Shown here: in pieces, positions 18,195 through 26,548 of the stretch
How positions within the stretch are numbered: position 1 is the first letter of the stretch
Layout: each line of letters opens with the position of its first letter
Assembly: GCA_964580905.1 (NCBI GenBank)
Contig: CAZOLR010000010.1
Coordinates: 1-62,825 of the forward strand
Source of the DNA: G041228335 sp964580905
GTDB taxonomy: Bacteria; Pseudomonadota; Alphaproteobacteria; Puniceispirillales; UBA1172
DNA length: 62,825 nucleotides
Reading direction: 5' to 3'
Made by a program: the position numbers and the translations under genes
The notes under the pieces: generated by a model
The model's database searches: none
What the model was told of the DNA's origin: nothing
What the model saw: only the letters and a program-made list of their open reading frames with translations

Positions 18195-19788
18195 TTCGGG
18201 CGGATTTTCCGGACCGTTTGAGGCGGCCAAATCCGCCTTGCCTGCCCGCCTTGCCGGCAGAACGGTTTTTGTTTGCGGGCTTTTTGGAATGGGCTGGTCG
18301 TGCTGGCCGTTGAGGTTTCCCCGCCCGGTCTTTTGACTTAGGCGGCTTTTTGCGTCTCGGCTGGACTTCGGCCATCACCCGGGCCAGCATATCCTCTGCC
18401 TCAAGCCGGGATGCCCGGTCCCTGGTCTTGTCATCACGGCGATTTCCCCGGGATTTGGCCGGTGCGCCGACACGTTTATGTTTTGACTTTTCCCGGCCGG
18501 AGGGTGCGGCATCTCCGGGTTTCCGTCGCTGTCTTGCCGGAGGCCGCGCGCGGGGCTTTGCTCCGGCCTTGCTTTTGCCGAGGTCCTCGACGGGCCTGCC
18601 TTCAGCGTCGGTGATCGTCATCCGGTCTCCTGCGATGGCGAGGATGGGGCGCAGTTTCCGGATTTCATCCGGTGAACAGAAAGATATGGCAAGCCCGGCA
18701 AGCCCGGCACGTCCTGTCCGCCCGATGCGGTGAACATACGCCTCCGGTGTGTCGCTCAGATCATAATTGATCACAAGGCCTATCCCGGCAACGTCAATAC
18801 CCCGGGCCGCCACGTCTGTTGCGATCAGGGCTTTAAGGTCGCCGCGGCGAAACTTGTTGAGAACTTTCTGGCGGATGCGCTGGTTCATGTCTCCATGGAG
18901 GGCGTCAATAGCAAAACCGCGGGTTGCCATATTGCTGGCGAGCGTGTCGGCACGGCGTTTGGTGCGGACAAAAACAAGGATCTGCTCATCAGGACGTTCA
19001 GCAAGCAATTCAGCCAGGGCTTCGCTCTTGTGTTTTTCCGGCATCAGGGTGGTGCGCTGATTGATCTTGTCGGCGATATTCCCGGATTGCGGCGCGGTGA
19101 CTTCCACCGGATTGGTGAGAAATTCCGTGGTCAGTTTCTTGATTTCAGGGGGCATTGTCGCTGAAAACAGCATGGTCTGGTGATCAGAGGCCAGGGCGGC
19201 GGCGATCCGTTTCATGGCCGGATAAAACCCGAGATCAAGCATGTGATCCGCTTCATCCAGAATGAAATGCGTTATCCCGTCAAGCTGGATAACGCCGCGT
19301 TTCATCAGATCTTCAAGCCGGCCCGGGGTGGCGATGACGATATCAGCCCCGCGCCGCAGGCCGCGAATCTGATCGTCGTATCGGGCGCCCCCGAAAACCG
19401 CGAGGTGGCGCAGGTTGAGATCGATCACAAGTTTGCGGATATTGTCGCGCAGCTGGTTGGCCAGTTCACGCGTGGGGGCAAGGATCAGCGCCCGGGGCGG
19501 CTGGCCGGAGCGCACCGGCGCGCCAGCCATGAGATGGGTGATAAGCGGCAGAAGAAAAGCCGCGGTCTTGCCTGTCCCTGTCTGGGCCAACCCGACCAGG
19601 TCCCGCCCTTCAAGCAGGACAGGAATAGCCATCGCCTGAATAGGGGTGGGCCTGACAAACGCTTCCTTTGTCAGCGTTTCAAGGAGTTGGTCTGAAAGTC
19701 CGAAATCAGCGAATGCAGGGGCATTGGCATCATCAGAAGACGGAACCCCGGCTGATGTTGGCCGAGGGTCGTGATCAATTTTGGTCAT
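18190..19788 (-). CDS. DEAD-box ATP-dependent RNA helicase (RhlE-like)
   Basis: 532 aa from ATG 19788; the frame is open to 19869 but the added 27 residues look non-coding. All core motifs are present: Q-motif FVRPTPIQ, AQTGTGKT, PTRELANQ, ATPGR, DEADHMLDLGF, FSATMP, VATDVAARGIDV and HRIGRTGRAG. A C-terminal tail of about 130 residues is rich in Lys, Arg, Pro and Gly and probably binds RNA without fixed structure. It acts in ribosome assembly or cold-adapted RNA turnover. It is the one clear housekeeping gene among catabolic genes. Confidence 0.95.
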   Translation of the reverse strand: MTKIDHDPRPTSAGVPSSDDANAPAFADFGLSDQLLETLTKEAFVRPTPIQAMAIPVLLEGRDLVGLAQTGTGKTAAFLLPLITHLMAGAPVRSGQPPRALILAPTRELANQLRDNIRKLVIDLNLRHLAVFGGARYDDQIRGLRRGADIVIATPGRLEDLMKRGVIQLDGITHFILDEADHMLDLGFYPAMKRIAAALASDHQTMLFSATMPPEIKKLTTEFLTNPVEVTAPQSGNIADKINQRTTLMPEKHKSEALAELLAERPDEQILVFVRTKRRADTLASNMATRGFAIDALHGDMNQRIRQKVLNKFRRGDLKALIATDVAARGIDVAGIGLVINYDLSDTPEAYVHRIGRTGRAGLAGLAISFCSPDEIRKLRPILAIAGDRMTITDAEGRPVEDLGKSKAGAKPRARPPARQRRKPGDAAPSGREKSKHKRVGAPAKSRGNRRDDKTRDRASRLEAEDMLARVMAEVQPRRKKPPKSKDRAGKPQRPARPAHSKKPANKNRSAGKAGRQGGFGRLKRSGKSARS

Positions 19789-20024
19789 GAATTTGTTTTC
19801 CAGCGCGGCGGCTTCTTGTGGCTGTATAGGTATCGCCACTAAAAGGGCACCATAACGTAGGCGCTTCATGCGCCTTTATCAGGACAATGTCAATCCGGCT
19901 CAGATGAAGTGCGGTTTTGTTTCGTTCAGCCCGGAACAGGAAAGAACGCATGATTTTCTGTGCAATAGTCAAAATCTTAAGTTAGTCTTTAGGCAATAAA
20001 TCAGCGTTGAACAGGTGCAGCCAG
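19789..20024. promoter_or_regulatory. Divergent spacer, DEAD-box helicase / M20 amidohydrolase
   Basis: 236 nt between divergent starts. It should contain both promoters and the helicase 5' leader, a usual place for cold-response control. I see no strong hairpin or consensus promoter. Confidence 0.35.
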
Positions 20025-21278
20025 ATGAATGACATACTTTCGAATACTTCCGTAAACGGGGACCGGTTGTGGGAAAGCCTGATGGATATGGCAAAGATCG
20101 GCCCCGGTGTTGCCGGTGGCAACAACAGGCAGACTCTGACGGATGCAGACAGCGACGCCCGGCATCTATTCAAGAAATGGTGCGAGGCTGCGGGCATGTC
20201 CGTGAAGGTTGACCAGATGGGCAATATGTTTGCCCGCCAGGAGGGAGAAGACCCGGAAGCATTGCCGGTCATGGTCGGCAGTCACCTTGACACCCAGCCG
20301 ACCGGCGGAAAATACGATGGTGTTCTCGGGGTGCTGGCCGGACTGGAAATCATCAGAAGTCTCAAAGAATCGGGCATAAAAACACGTCACCCTATCGAAG
20401 TGGTGAACTGGACAAACGAAGAGGGATGCCGATTTTCCCCGCCCATGATGTCATCCGGCGTCTTTGCAGGCATTTATGACAAGGACTGGGCCTATGACCG
20501 CACCGATAGCGCGGGCGCCCGGTTCGGGGATGAAATCAGGCGTATCGGCTGGGTCGGAGATGAAAAACCGGGCCATCATCCCCTCAAGGCGTATTTTGAG
20601 CTTCACATCGAGCAAGGTCCTATCCTTGAAGATGCCGGTGTTCCCATCGGGGTTGTCACCCACGGGCAAGGATCGATCTGGACACGGATCACCCTCACCG
20701 GAAAAGAGGCGCATACCGGATCAACGCCGATGGACCGCCGTGTCAATGCCGGCCTTGGCATGGCGCGCATCACCACCGTGGTGGATGAAATTGCGCACAG
20801 CCATGCACCCAACGCCGTAGGCGCTGTCGGCAGTTGTGAAATTTTCCCGAATTCTATCAATATCATTCCGGGGAAAGCTGTCTTCACCATCGATTTCAGA
20901 AGCCCTGATCAGGCCAAGCTGAACGCGATGCAGGAAGAACTGGAAAAAAGGAGCACTGAAATTGCCCGTGAAATCGGCCTTGGAATTGAGTTTGAACAAC
21001 TCAGCAATGTCGCACCGGTTTCTTTTGATCCCGAATGTGTGCGTTGCCTGTCCGACGCAGCCAAATCACTGAATTATGAGTATCTGGAGATTGTGTCGGG
21101 TGCGGGGCATGATGCTTTCTGGATCAACAGGGTTGCCCCTACGGCGATGATCATGTGCCCTTGCGTGGATGGTCTGTCGCATAACGAAGCCGAAGAAATC
21201 AGCCCGGAATGGGCAGCGTCAAGTACCAATGTGTTGTATCATGCGGTATTGGAAATGGCTGAAATCATCAATGCCTGA
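20025..21278 (+). CDS. M20-family amidohydrolase (N-carbamoyl-L-amino-acid hydrolase / allantoate amidohydrolase type)
   Basis: 417 aa from ATG 20025 (AGGTG 7 nt upstream); a TTG at 20007 is less likely. The metal ligands of the family are all visible: His87 and the following Asp89 (GSHLDTQ), Asp98 (YDGVLG), Glu133 (NEEGCRF), His194 (HIEQGP) and His386 (LSHNEAE). These enzymes cleave a carbamoyl or ureido C-N bond, releasing CO2 and ammonia, from substrates such as N-carbamoyl amino acids, beta-ureidopropionate or allantoate. It precedes a peptide-type ABC transporter and an amidase on the same strand. Allantoate would link it to puuE; N-carbamoyl amino acids are equally possible. Confidence 0.88.
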   Translation: MNDILSNTSVNGDRLWESLMDMAKIGPGVAGGNNRQTLTDADSDARHLFKKWCEAAGMSVKVDQMGNMFARQEGEDPEALPVMVGSHLDTQPTGGKYDGVLGVLAGLEIIRSLKESGIKTRHPIEVVNWTNEEGCRFSPPMMSSGVFAGIYDKDWAYDRTDSAGARFGDEIRRIGWVGDEKPGHHPLKAYFELHIEQGPILEDAGVPIGVVTHGQGSIWTRITLTGKEAHTGSTPMDRRVNAGLGMARITTVVDEIAHSHAPNAVGAVGSCEIFPNSINIIPGKAVFTIDFRSPDQAKLNAMQEELEKRSTEIAREIGLGIEFEQLSNVAPVSFDPECVRCLSDAAKSLNYEYLEIVSGAGHDAFWINRVAPTAMIMCPCVDGLSHNEAEEISPEWAASSTNVLYHAVLEMAEIINA

Positions 21279-21338
21279 AGGCAAAGCCACAGGAGGGAAA
21301 TTTTACACAACATAACTATATTAATTCTAAAATATGTA

Positions 21339-21354
21339 GTGTAACGTAATACAC
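21339..21354. promoter_or_regulatory. Operator-like dyad upstream of the peptide-type binding-protein gene
   Basis: Inverted repeat GTGTA-N6-TACAC centred 57 nt before the ATG at 21404, in a 125-nt AT-rich spacer. The symmetry resembles a dimeric-regulator site, but no cognate regulator can be named. Confidence 0.3.
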
Positions 21355-21403
21355 GTCCCCAATATGGCGGCAAAATAAGAATAAGTAATTTTGGAGGAAA
21401 ATC

Positions 21404-22987
21404 ATGAAAAAAATTATGGCAACGGTCCTGATGGCAGGATCGTTGATGCTGAGCTCTATGGCGGCGAAAGCTGAAAATTACGGGGGCACGCTTGCTTTCC
21501 TCGTTCAGCCTGAGCCACCAACGCTGGCATCTTATGTTTCCACTTCTGGACCAATCGGTCTTGTCATGCCAAAGGTTTATGAAGGTCTTTTTGATTATGA
21601 CAATGACGGCAAGATGGTCCCGATGCTTGCCGAAAGCTACACCATGAGCGCAGACGGCAAGACGGTGACGTTCAAACTGCGCAAGGGCGTGAAATGGCAT
21701 GACGGTAAACCCTTTACCTCAGCCGACGTGAAATTCACCATCCTTGAAGTGCTGAAAAAAGTGCACCCGCGCGGGCCAAACTCGTTCAGGGAAGTGAGCA
21801 GTATTGACACTCCGGATGATCATACGGCTATTTTCAACCTGAATAATCCGGCGCCGTATATGATGCGGTCTTTCTCCGCGTATGAATCCCCGATTGTTCC
21901 GAAGCACCTTCTTGAAGGGCAGGATGTCAAATCAGCACCGCTGGCAAACAACCCTGTCGGCACCGGACCATTCAAATTCGTTGAATGGAAGAAAGGGCAG
22001 TATATCCGCCTTGATAAGAACGAAGATTACTGGCAGGAAGGCTTGCCGTATCTTGACCGGATTGTCGGCCGGTTCATTCCGGATGCGTCCACCCGTACAG
22101 CGGCGATGGAAAACGGCGAGGTGCTCTATGCGGCCTATAACGCCATTCCGAACATTGATGCTGTCCGGCTCAAGGAACGCAATGACATTGACGTGACGAC
22201 CGACGGGTATTCCATGATCAACCCGATGGCGCTGATTGAGTTCAACACCAAGGAAGGTCCTTTTGTTGATCCGGAAATTCGTCGTGCGATTTCAACAGCC
22301 ATCAATCGCCGTTTCATGATCGACACGATCTTTTTCGGCTATGGCAAGCCGGCTACAAGCGCGTTGAGCAGCAACTTCAGTGCGACAAATCTTCATGCGA
22401 AGATGCCGAACTATCCTGAAAAGGGTGATGTTGCCGCGGCCAATGCAATCCTTGATAAGGCCGGATATAAAAAGGACGGCAGCGGTGTCCGCATGAAAGC
22501 TGTTCTTGATATCATCCCATACGGTGAAGACTGGCGTCGTGCTGGCGAATACCTCAAGCAGGCGATGGGCGATATCGGCATCCAGCTTGATCTTCGTTAC
22601 GAAGACGTGCCGACCTGGCTGAAGCGTGTTTATCACAATTATGACTTTGAGATGAACGTGAACTACTTCTACCAGTTGCCTGATCCTGTTCTGGGTGTGC
22701 ATCGTCACTACGGCACCAACCAGATCCGTCAGGGCACACATTTCGTGAACTCTTCACGTTACAGCAACCCGACCCTTGATGCGCTGCTTGATTCCGGTTC
22801 CAAAGAACCTGATGCAGCCAAGCGGACGGCAACATACAAGGAAATCCAGTCAATCCTTGCCAATGACATGCCGGTTGTAAACCTGTTCGAGCTTCAGTTC
22901 CTGACAGTTTATAACACCAAGCTGAAAGGCGCATATGGCTCCGCTATGGGCGCTTACGGGTCCTTCAGGGAAGCGTATCTGGACTAA
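21404..22987 (+). CDS. ABC transporter substrate-binding protein, peptide/nickel family (SBP_bac_5)
   Basis: 527 aa. Signal peptide MKKIMATVLMAG... ending AKA-E near residue 23. Family-5 marks include MVPMLAESYTMSADGKTVTFKLRKGVKWHDG split by the typical SADVKFT, and GTGPFKFVEWKKGQYI. GGAGG 6 nt before ATG 21404. These proteins bind oligopeptides, dipeptides, nickel chelates, opines or glutathione. The neighbours (M20 amidohydrolase, amidase) argue for an amide or acylated amino acid as ligand, although the urease locus means a nickel chelate cannot be excluded. A 13-bp stem-loop follows directly. Confidence 0.92.
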   Translation: MKKIMATVLMAGSLMLSSMAAKAENYGGTLAFLVQPEPPTLASYVSTSGPIGLVMPKVYEGLFDYDNDGKMVPMLAESYTMSADGKTVTFKLRKGVKWHDGKPFTSADVKFTILEVLKKVHPRGPNSFREVSSIDTPDDHTAIFNLNNPAPYMMRSFSAYESPIVPKHLLEGQDVKSAPLANNPVGTGPFKFVEWKKGQYIRLDKNEDYWQEGLPYLDRIVGRFIPDASTRTAAMENGEVLYAAYNAIPNIDAVRLKERNDIDVTTDGYSMINPMALIEFNTKEGPFVDPEIRRAISTAINRRFMIDTIFFGYGKPATSALSSNFSATNLHAKMPNYPEKGDVAAANAILDKAGYKKDGSGVRMKAVLDIIPYGEDWRRAGEYLKQAMGDIGIQLDLRYEDVPTWLKRVYHNYDFEMNVNYFYQLPDPVLGVHRHYGTNQIRQGTHFVNSSRYSNPTLDALLDSGSKEPDAAKRTATYKEIQSILANDMPVVNLFELQFLTVYNTKLKGAYGSAMGAYGSFREAYLD

Positions 22988-22996
22988 TCCAAAACA

Positions 22997-23028
22997 ATAT
23001 TGGGCCGGGATAACTCCCGGCCCAATAT
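22997..23028 (+). terminator. Stem-loop between peptide-type binding-protein and permease genes
   Basis: Perfect 13-bp inverted repeat (22997-23009 and 23016-23028, ATATTGGGCCGGG and its complement), 6-nt loop, 9 nt after the stop. No T-tract follows directly, so it more likely protects the upstream mRNA or pauses transcription than stops it. Confidence 0.75.
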
Positions 23029-23074
23029 GCATCATTTGAAAAATTTTCACTCTCGACAGACAGAATTTCCTTAA

Positions 23075-24061
23075 ATGGCAAGATCAAACAAGATTTTCAG
23101 ATACGTATTCAAACGCTTGCTTCAGGGTGTTCCCATCATTCTGGCCATCGTTGTCATCAACTTCTTCCTGCTTAATCTCGCGGAAGGTGATGCGGTCGAT
23201 GTGCTGGCGGGCGAAGCCGGTTCGGCGACACCTGAATATATGGCCGAACTACGGAAAAAATTCGGGCTTGATCAGCCTCTGCCTGTCCAGCTGATGGTTT
23301 ATCTGAAAAATGTCGTGATGCTGGATATGGGCTATTCCTTCCGCCATGACATGCCTGTTAACCAGCTGATATTTGATCGCTTTGGCGCGACAGCCCTCCT
23401 GATGACCAGCACCATCATCCTTGCCGTCGGATTTGGCATTCTTCTTGGCCTGCTGGCAGCCATGCGCCTTAATACCTGGAAAGATGCGGTGATCACGGTT
23501 TTTGCCCTTATCACTTATGCGACCCCGCTATTCTGGGTCGGGCTGATGATGATTGTTGTGTTCTCGCTCAATCTGGGGTGGTTCCCCACAAGCGGAATGG
23601 AAAACGTCGCCGCCTTCTATGAAGGATGGGACCGTGTTGTTGATATAGCGCATCACCTTGTCCTGCCGACGATCACCCTTTCTCTTTTCTATCTGGCGCT
23701 CTACACACGGATGATGCGGGCATCAATGCTCGAACAATATGGCCAGGATTATGTTGTCACCGCCCGGGCCAAGGGGCTGACCGAACGACGGATCACCTTT
23801 GTTCATGTTCTCCGGAACGCGTTGCTGCCCGTGGTTACGATGGCCGGGGTTCAGGTTGGCGCGCTCATCGGCGGGTCGGTTATTGTGGAATCGGTATTTG
23901 CCTGGCCCGGCCTCGGCATGCTGGCTTTTGAATCCCTGTTTGCAAGAGATCTGAACCTCTTGTTGGGCATTTTCCTGCTTTCATCCATCCTTGTTGTGGC
24001 GGTTAATCTCATCGTTGATATTATTTACTGCTTCCTTGATCCCAGAATTGAGGTGGACTGA
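23075..24061 (+). CDS. Peptide-type ABC transporter permease (DppB/OppB family)
   Basis: 328 aa with six predicted membrane segments. The first (ILAIVVINFFLLNLAEGDAVDVL) leads to the conserved extracytoplasmic region, and the coupling loop DYVVTARAKGLTERRITFVH is textbook DppB. The ATG at 23075 has no good ribosome site, so translation may depend on the preceding stem-loop context. The stop is 1 nt before the next start. Confidence 0.93.
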   Translation: MARSNKIFRYVFKRLLQGVPIILAIVVINFFLLNLAEGDAVDVLAGEAGSATPEYMAELRKKFGLDQPLPVQLMVYLKNVVMLDMGYSFRHDMPVNQLIFDRFGATALLMTSTIILAVGFGILLGLLAAMRLNTWKDAVITVFALITYATPLFWVGLMMIVVFSLNLGWFPTSGMENVAAFYEGWDRVVDIAHHLVLPTITLSLFYLALYTRMMRASMLEQYGQDYVVTARAKGLTERRITFVHVLRNALLPVVTMAGVQVGALIGGSVIVESVFAWPGLGMLAFESLFARDLNLLLGIFLLSSILVVAVNLIVDIIYCFLDPRIEVD

Positions 24062-24062
24062 A

Positions 24063-24896
24063 ATGGCTGATTTCTGGAACAGATATAAAAGAAACCGGAT
24101 GGCTGTTTTAGGCCTGTTCATCATTGTCCTGATCCTCATTATGGCGTCAACGGCCAGCCTGTTTTACCCTGATGATCCGTTCCGTCTTGTCGGCAAGCCT
24201 CTTTCAGGGCCTCTTGAAAACGGCTTCCTTCTCGGCAGTGACTCACTTGGCCGTGATGTGGCATCAGGGATCGTGCATGGCGCAAAAACCTCACTGCTGA
24301 TCGGCCTGATCGCGACACTTGTTTCGATTTTCATCGGCATCTTTTTCGGGGCATTTGCCGGATATTATGGCGGTAGGCTTGATGATTTTCTGATGCGGGT
24401 GACCGAAATCTTTCAGACGATCCCGTCTTTTGTGTTTGCCATCCTGCTGGTGGCCATCATGAAGCCTTCTATTTCCAGCATCGTGATTGCCATCGCGGTG
24501 GTGTCCTGGCCCGGGGTCGCGCGATTGGTGCGTGGTGAATTTCTGTCGCTGAAAAATCGTGAGTTTGTTCAGGCCTGCCATACCCTTGGTATGGGAGATA
24601 TGAGCATCATGCTTAGGGAGATCCTGCCCAACTGCCTCAGCCCCATCATCGTTATCGGCTCGCTGATGGTGGCCACCGCCATCCTTATTGAGAGCGGTCT
24701 TGCCTTTCTGGGGCTGGGTGATCCGAATATCATGAGCTGGGGGTTCCAGATCGGGGCAGGTCGAACCATGTTGCGTTCCGCATGGTGGGTGTGCACCTTC
24801 CCCGGGATTGCCATTCTTGTCACCGTTCTGGCGATCAACCTGATTGGTGAAGGGCTTAATGATGCGCTTAATCCTCGCCTGAAGGAACGCCAATGA
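24063..24896 (+). CDS. Peptide-type ABC transporter permease (DppC/OppC family)
   Basis: 277 aa from ATG 24063, coupled to the previous stop. An OppC N-terminal segment (FWNRYKRNRMAVLGLFIIV) precedes HLLGSD-like text (FLLGSDSLGRDVASGIVHGAKTS shortened here to its key GSDSLGRD) and the coupling loop NREFVQACHTLGMGDMSIM. Forms the membrane pore with the DppB-type protein. Its stop overlaps the ATPase start (ATGA). Confidence 0.93.
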   Translation: MADFWNRYKRNRMAVLGLFIIVLILIMASTASLFYPDDPFRLVGKPLSGPLENGFLLGSDSLGRDVASGIVHGAKTSLLIGLIATLVSIFIGIFFGAFAGYYGGRLDDFLMRVTEIFQTIPSFVFAILLVAIMKPSISSIVIAIAVVSWPGVARLVRGEFLSLKNREFVQACHTLGMGDMSIMLREILPNCLSPIIVIGSLMVATAILIESGLAFLGLGDPNIMSWGFQIGAGRTMLRSAWWVCTFPGIAILVTVLAINLIGEGLNDALNPRLKERQ

Positions 24897-26521
24897 AAAA
24901 TCTGCTGCTATCCATCAATGATCTTTCCATTCTGTTGCCTGAGGGCTCAGACCGTCAATACGCGGTGCAGAATGCCGATCTCAAACTTCATGCCGGTGAA
25001 ACCGTCTGTGTGGTCGGTGAAAGCGGCTCAGGCAAGTCGCTTACGGCACGTGCGGTGATGGGGCTGTTGCCTGCTCCGCATGTCCGGGTGGGATCCGGCG
25101 AAATCATGTTTGGCGGGCAGGATATCACCAAGGTCAGCAATGAACGGCTGCGTGAGATGAGGGGCAGTGAAATATCCATGATATTTCAGGAACCCATGAC
25201 CGCGCTCAATCCGGTGATGTCGATTGGCGACCAGATTGATGAAATCTTTCGCTACCACGTTTCCATGAACAAGAAAGAACGTGTGGAAAAATCGATCAAG
25301 CTTTTGGAAGATGTCAATCTGCCGGATCCGTCCCGTATCATCAATGCTTATCCCCATGAATTATCCGGCGGCCAGCGACAGAGATCAATGATTGCCATGG
25401 CGCTGGCGCTCGGCCCGAAGATACTGATCGCGGATGAGCCGACAACCGCCCTTGACGTGACTACCCAGGCCCAGATTCTTGAATTGATCAAGAATATGCA
25501 GAAAAGGCTTGATACAGGTGTGTTGTTCATCACCCATGATTTTGGTGTCGTCGCGGATATCGCGGACCGGGTTATCGTGATGCAGGAAGGCAAAATCGTT
25601 GAAACGGGCACGGCCAGGCAGGTGCTGAACAAACCCAAGCACGCCTATACGCAGTCCCTGATTGCGGCGATCCCGAGGCTGAAGCCACGGCAGGCACGCA
25701 AGCGTTCCGAGAATATCGTTCTCCGCACCGATGATATCAGCAAGTCCTTTGGTTCCGGCATAAGCTTTTTTGGCCTTGGCAAGGGCGGGCGTGAGGTTAA
25801 AGCGGTTCAGAAGGTCAATATTGAGCTTCGCAAAGGGGAGACCCTCGGCATCGTAGGGGAAAGCGGTTCAGGTAAATCGACCCTGGCAAGATGTATCATC
25901 AAGCTCATGGAAAGCGATGATGGCCGCATTGAACTTGACGGGATTGATATCTCTAAATTTGACCGTAAGAACATGCGCTCTCACCGGAAACGGATTCAAA
26001 TGGTTTTTCAGGATCCGTTTGCCTCGCTCAACCCGCGTTCACGCATCGGTGATATCATTTCACAAGGCCCGATCCTGCAAGGCGCAAGCAAGGAAGATGC
26101 CCATGAAAACACCCGCGAGCTGCTTGACATTGTAGGCCTTGACCCCCGCTCCTTTGACCGGTTTCCCCATGAATTTTCCGGGGGGCAGCGTCAGCGTATC
26201 GGCATTGCCCGCGCCCTTGCATTAAAGCCTGACATTCTGGTGGCAGATGAGCCTGTATCCGCCCTTGATGTTTCCATTCAGGCGCAAATTCTCGAACTTC
26301 TTGATAAGATCCGCAAACAGATGGATCTTTCCATGCTCTTCATCACCCATGATCTGAGGGTTGCGGCCCAGGTCTGTGATAACGTGGCGGTGATGCAATA
26401 CGGGCAGGTTGTTGAAACGGGTCCCACGGCGAAGCTTTTTGCCAATCCGAAACACGAATATACCAAAGCGTTATTGGCGGCGGTGCCGGGCAAGGACTGG
26501 CATTTCAGTCAGGTTAAGTAG
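24893..26521 (+). CDS. Peptide-type ABC transporter, fused dual ATP-binding protein (DppD-DppF)
   Basis: 542 aa with two complete ATPase modules in one chain. The Walker A copies GESGSGKS start at about residues 42 and 322, the signatures are LSGGQRQR and FSGGQRQR, and the Walker B copies are ILIADEPTTALD and ILVADEPVSALD. Each module ends with the oligopeptide-type C-terminal extension (HAYTQSLIAAIP, HEYTKALLAAVP). In many bacteria these are two proteins; the fusion is common in alphaproteobacterial amino-compound transporters. Start overlaps the upstream stop by 4 nt. Confidence 0.95.
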   Translation: MKNLLLSINDLSILLPEGSDRQYAVQNADLKLHAGETVCVVGESGSGKSLTARAVMGLLPAPHVRVGSGEIMFGGQDITKVSNERLREMRGSEISMIFQEPMTALNPVMSIGDQIDEIFRYHVSMNKKERVEKSIKLLEDVNLPDPSRIINAYPHELSGGQRQRSMIAMALALGPKILIADEPTTALDVTTQAQILELIKNMQKRLDTGVLFITHDFGVVADIADRVIVMQEGKIVETGTARQVLNKPKHAYTQSLIAAIPRLKPRQARKRSENIVLRTDDISKSFGSGISFFGLGKGGREVKAVQKVNIELRKGETLGIVGESGSGKSTLARCIIKLMESDDGRIELDGIDISKFDRKNMRSHRKRIQMVFQDPFASLNPRSRIGDIISQGPILQGASKEDAHENTRELLDIVGLDPRSFDRFPHEFSGGQRQRIGIARALALKPDILVADEPVSALDVSIQAQILELLDKIRKQMDLSMLFITHDLRVAAQVCDNVAVMQYGQVVETGPTAKLFANPKHEYTKALLAAVPGKDWHFSQVK

Positions 26522-26548
26522 TCATTTATTCATCCGGGTTGGCTTACC

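Noticed and set aside
21404..26521. Nickel importer for urease
   Set aside because: The family includes nickel transporters, but neighbours are amide hydrolases and the locus is 19 kb from urease; kept only as an alternative.
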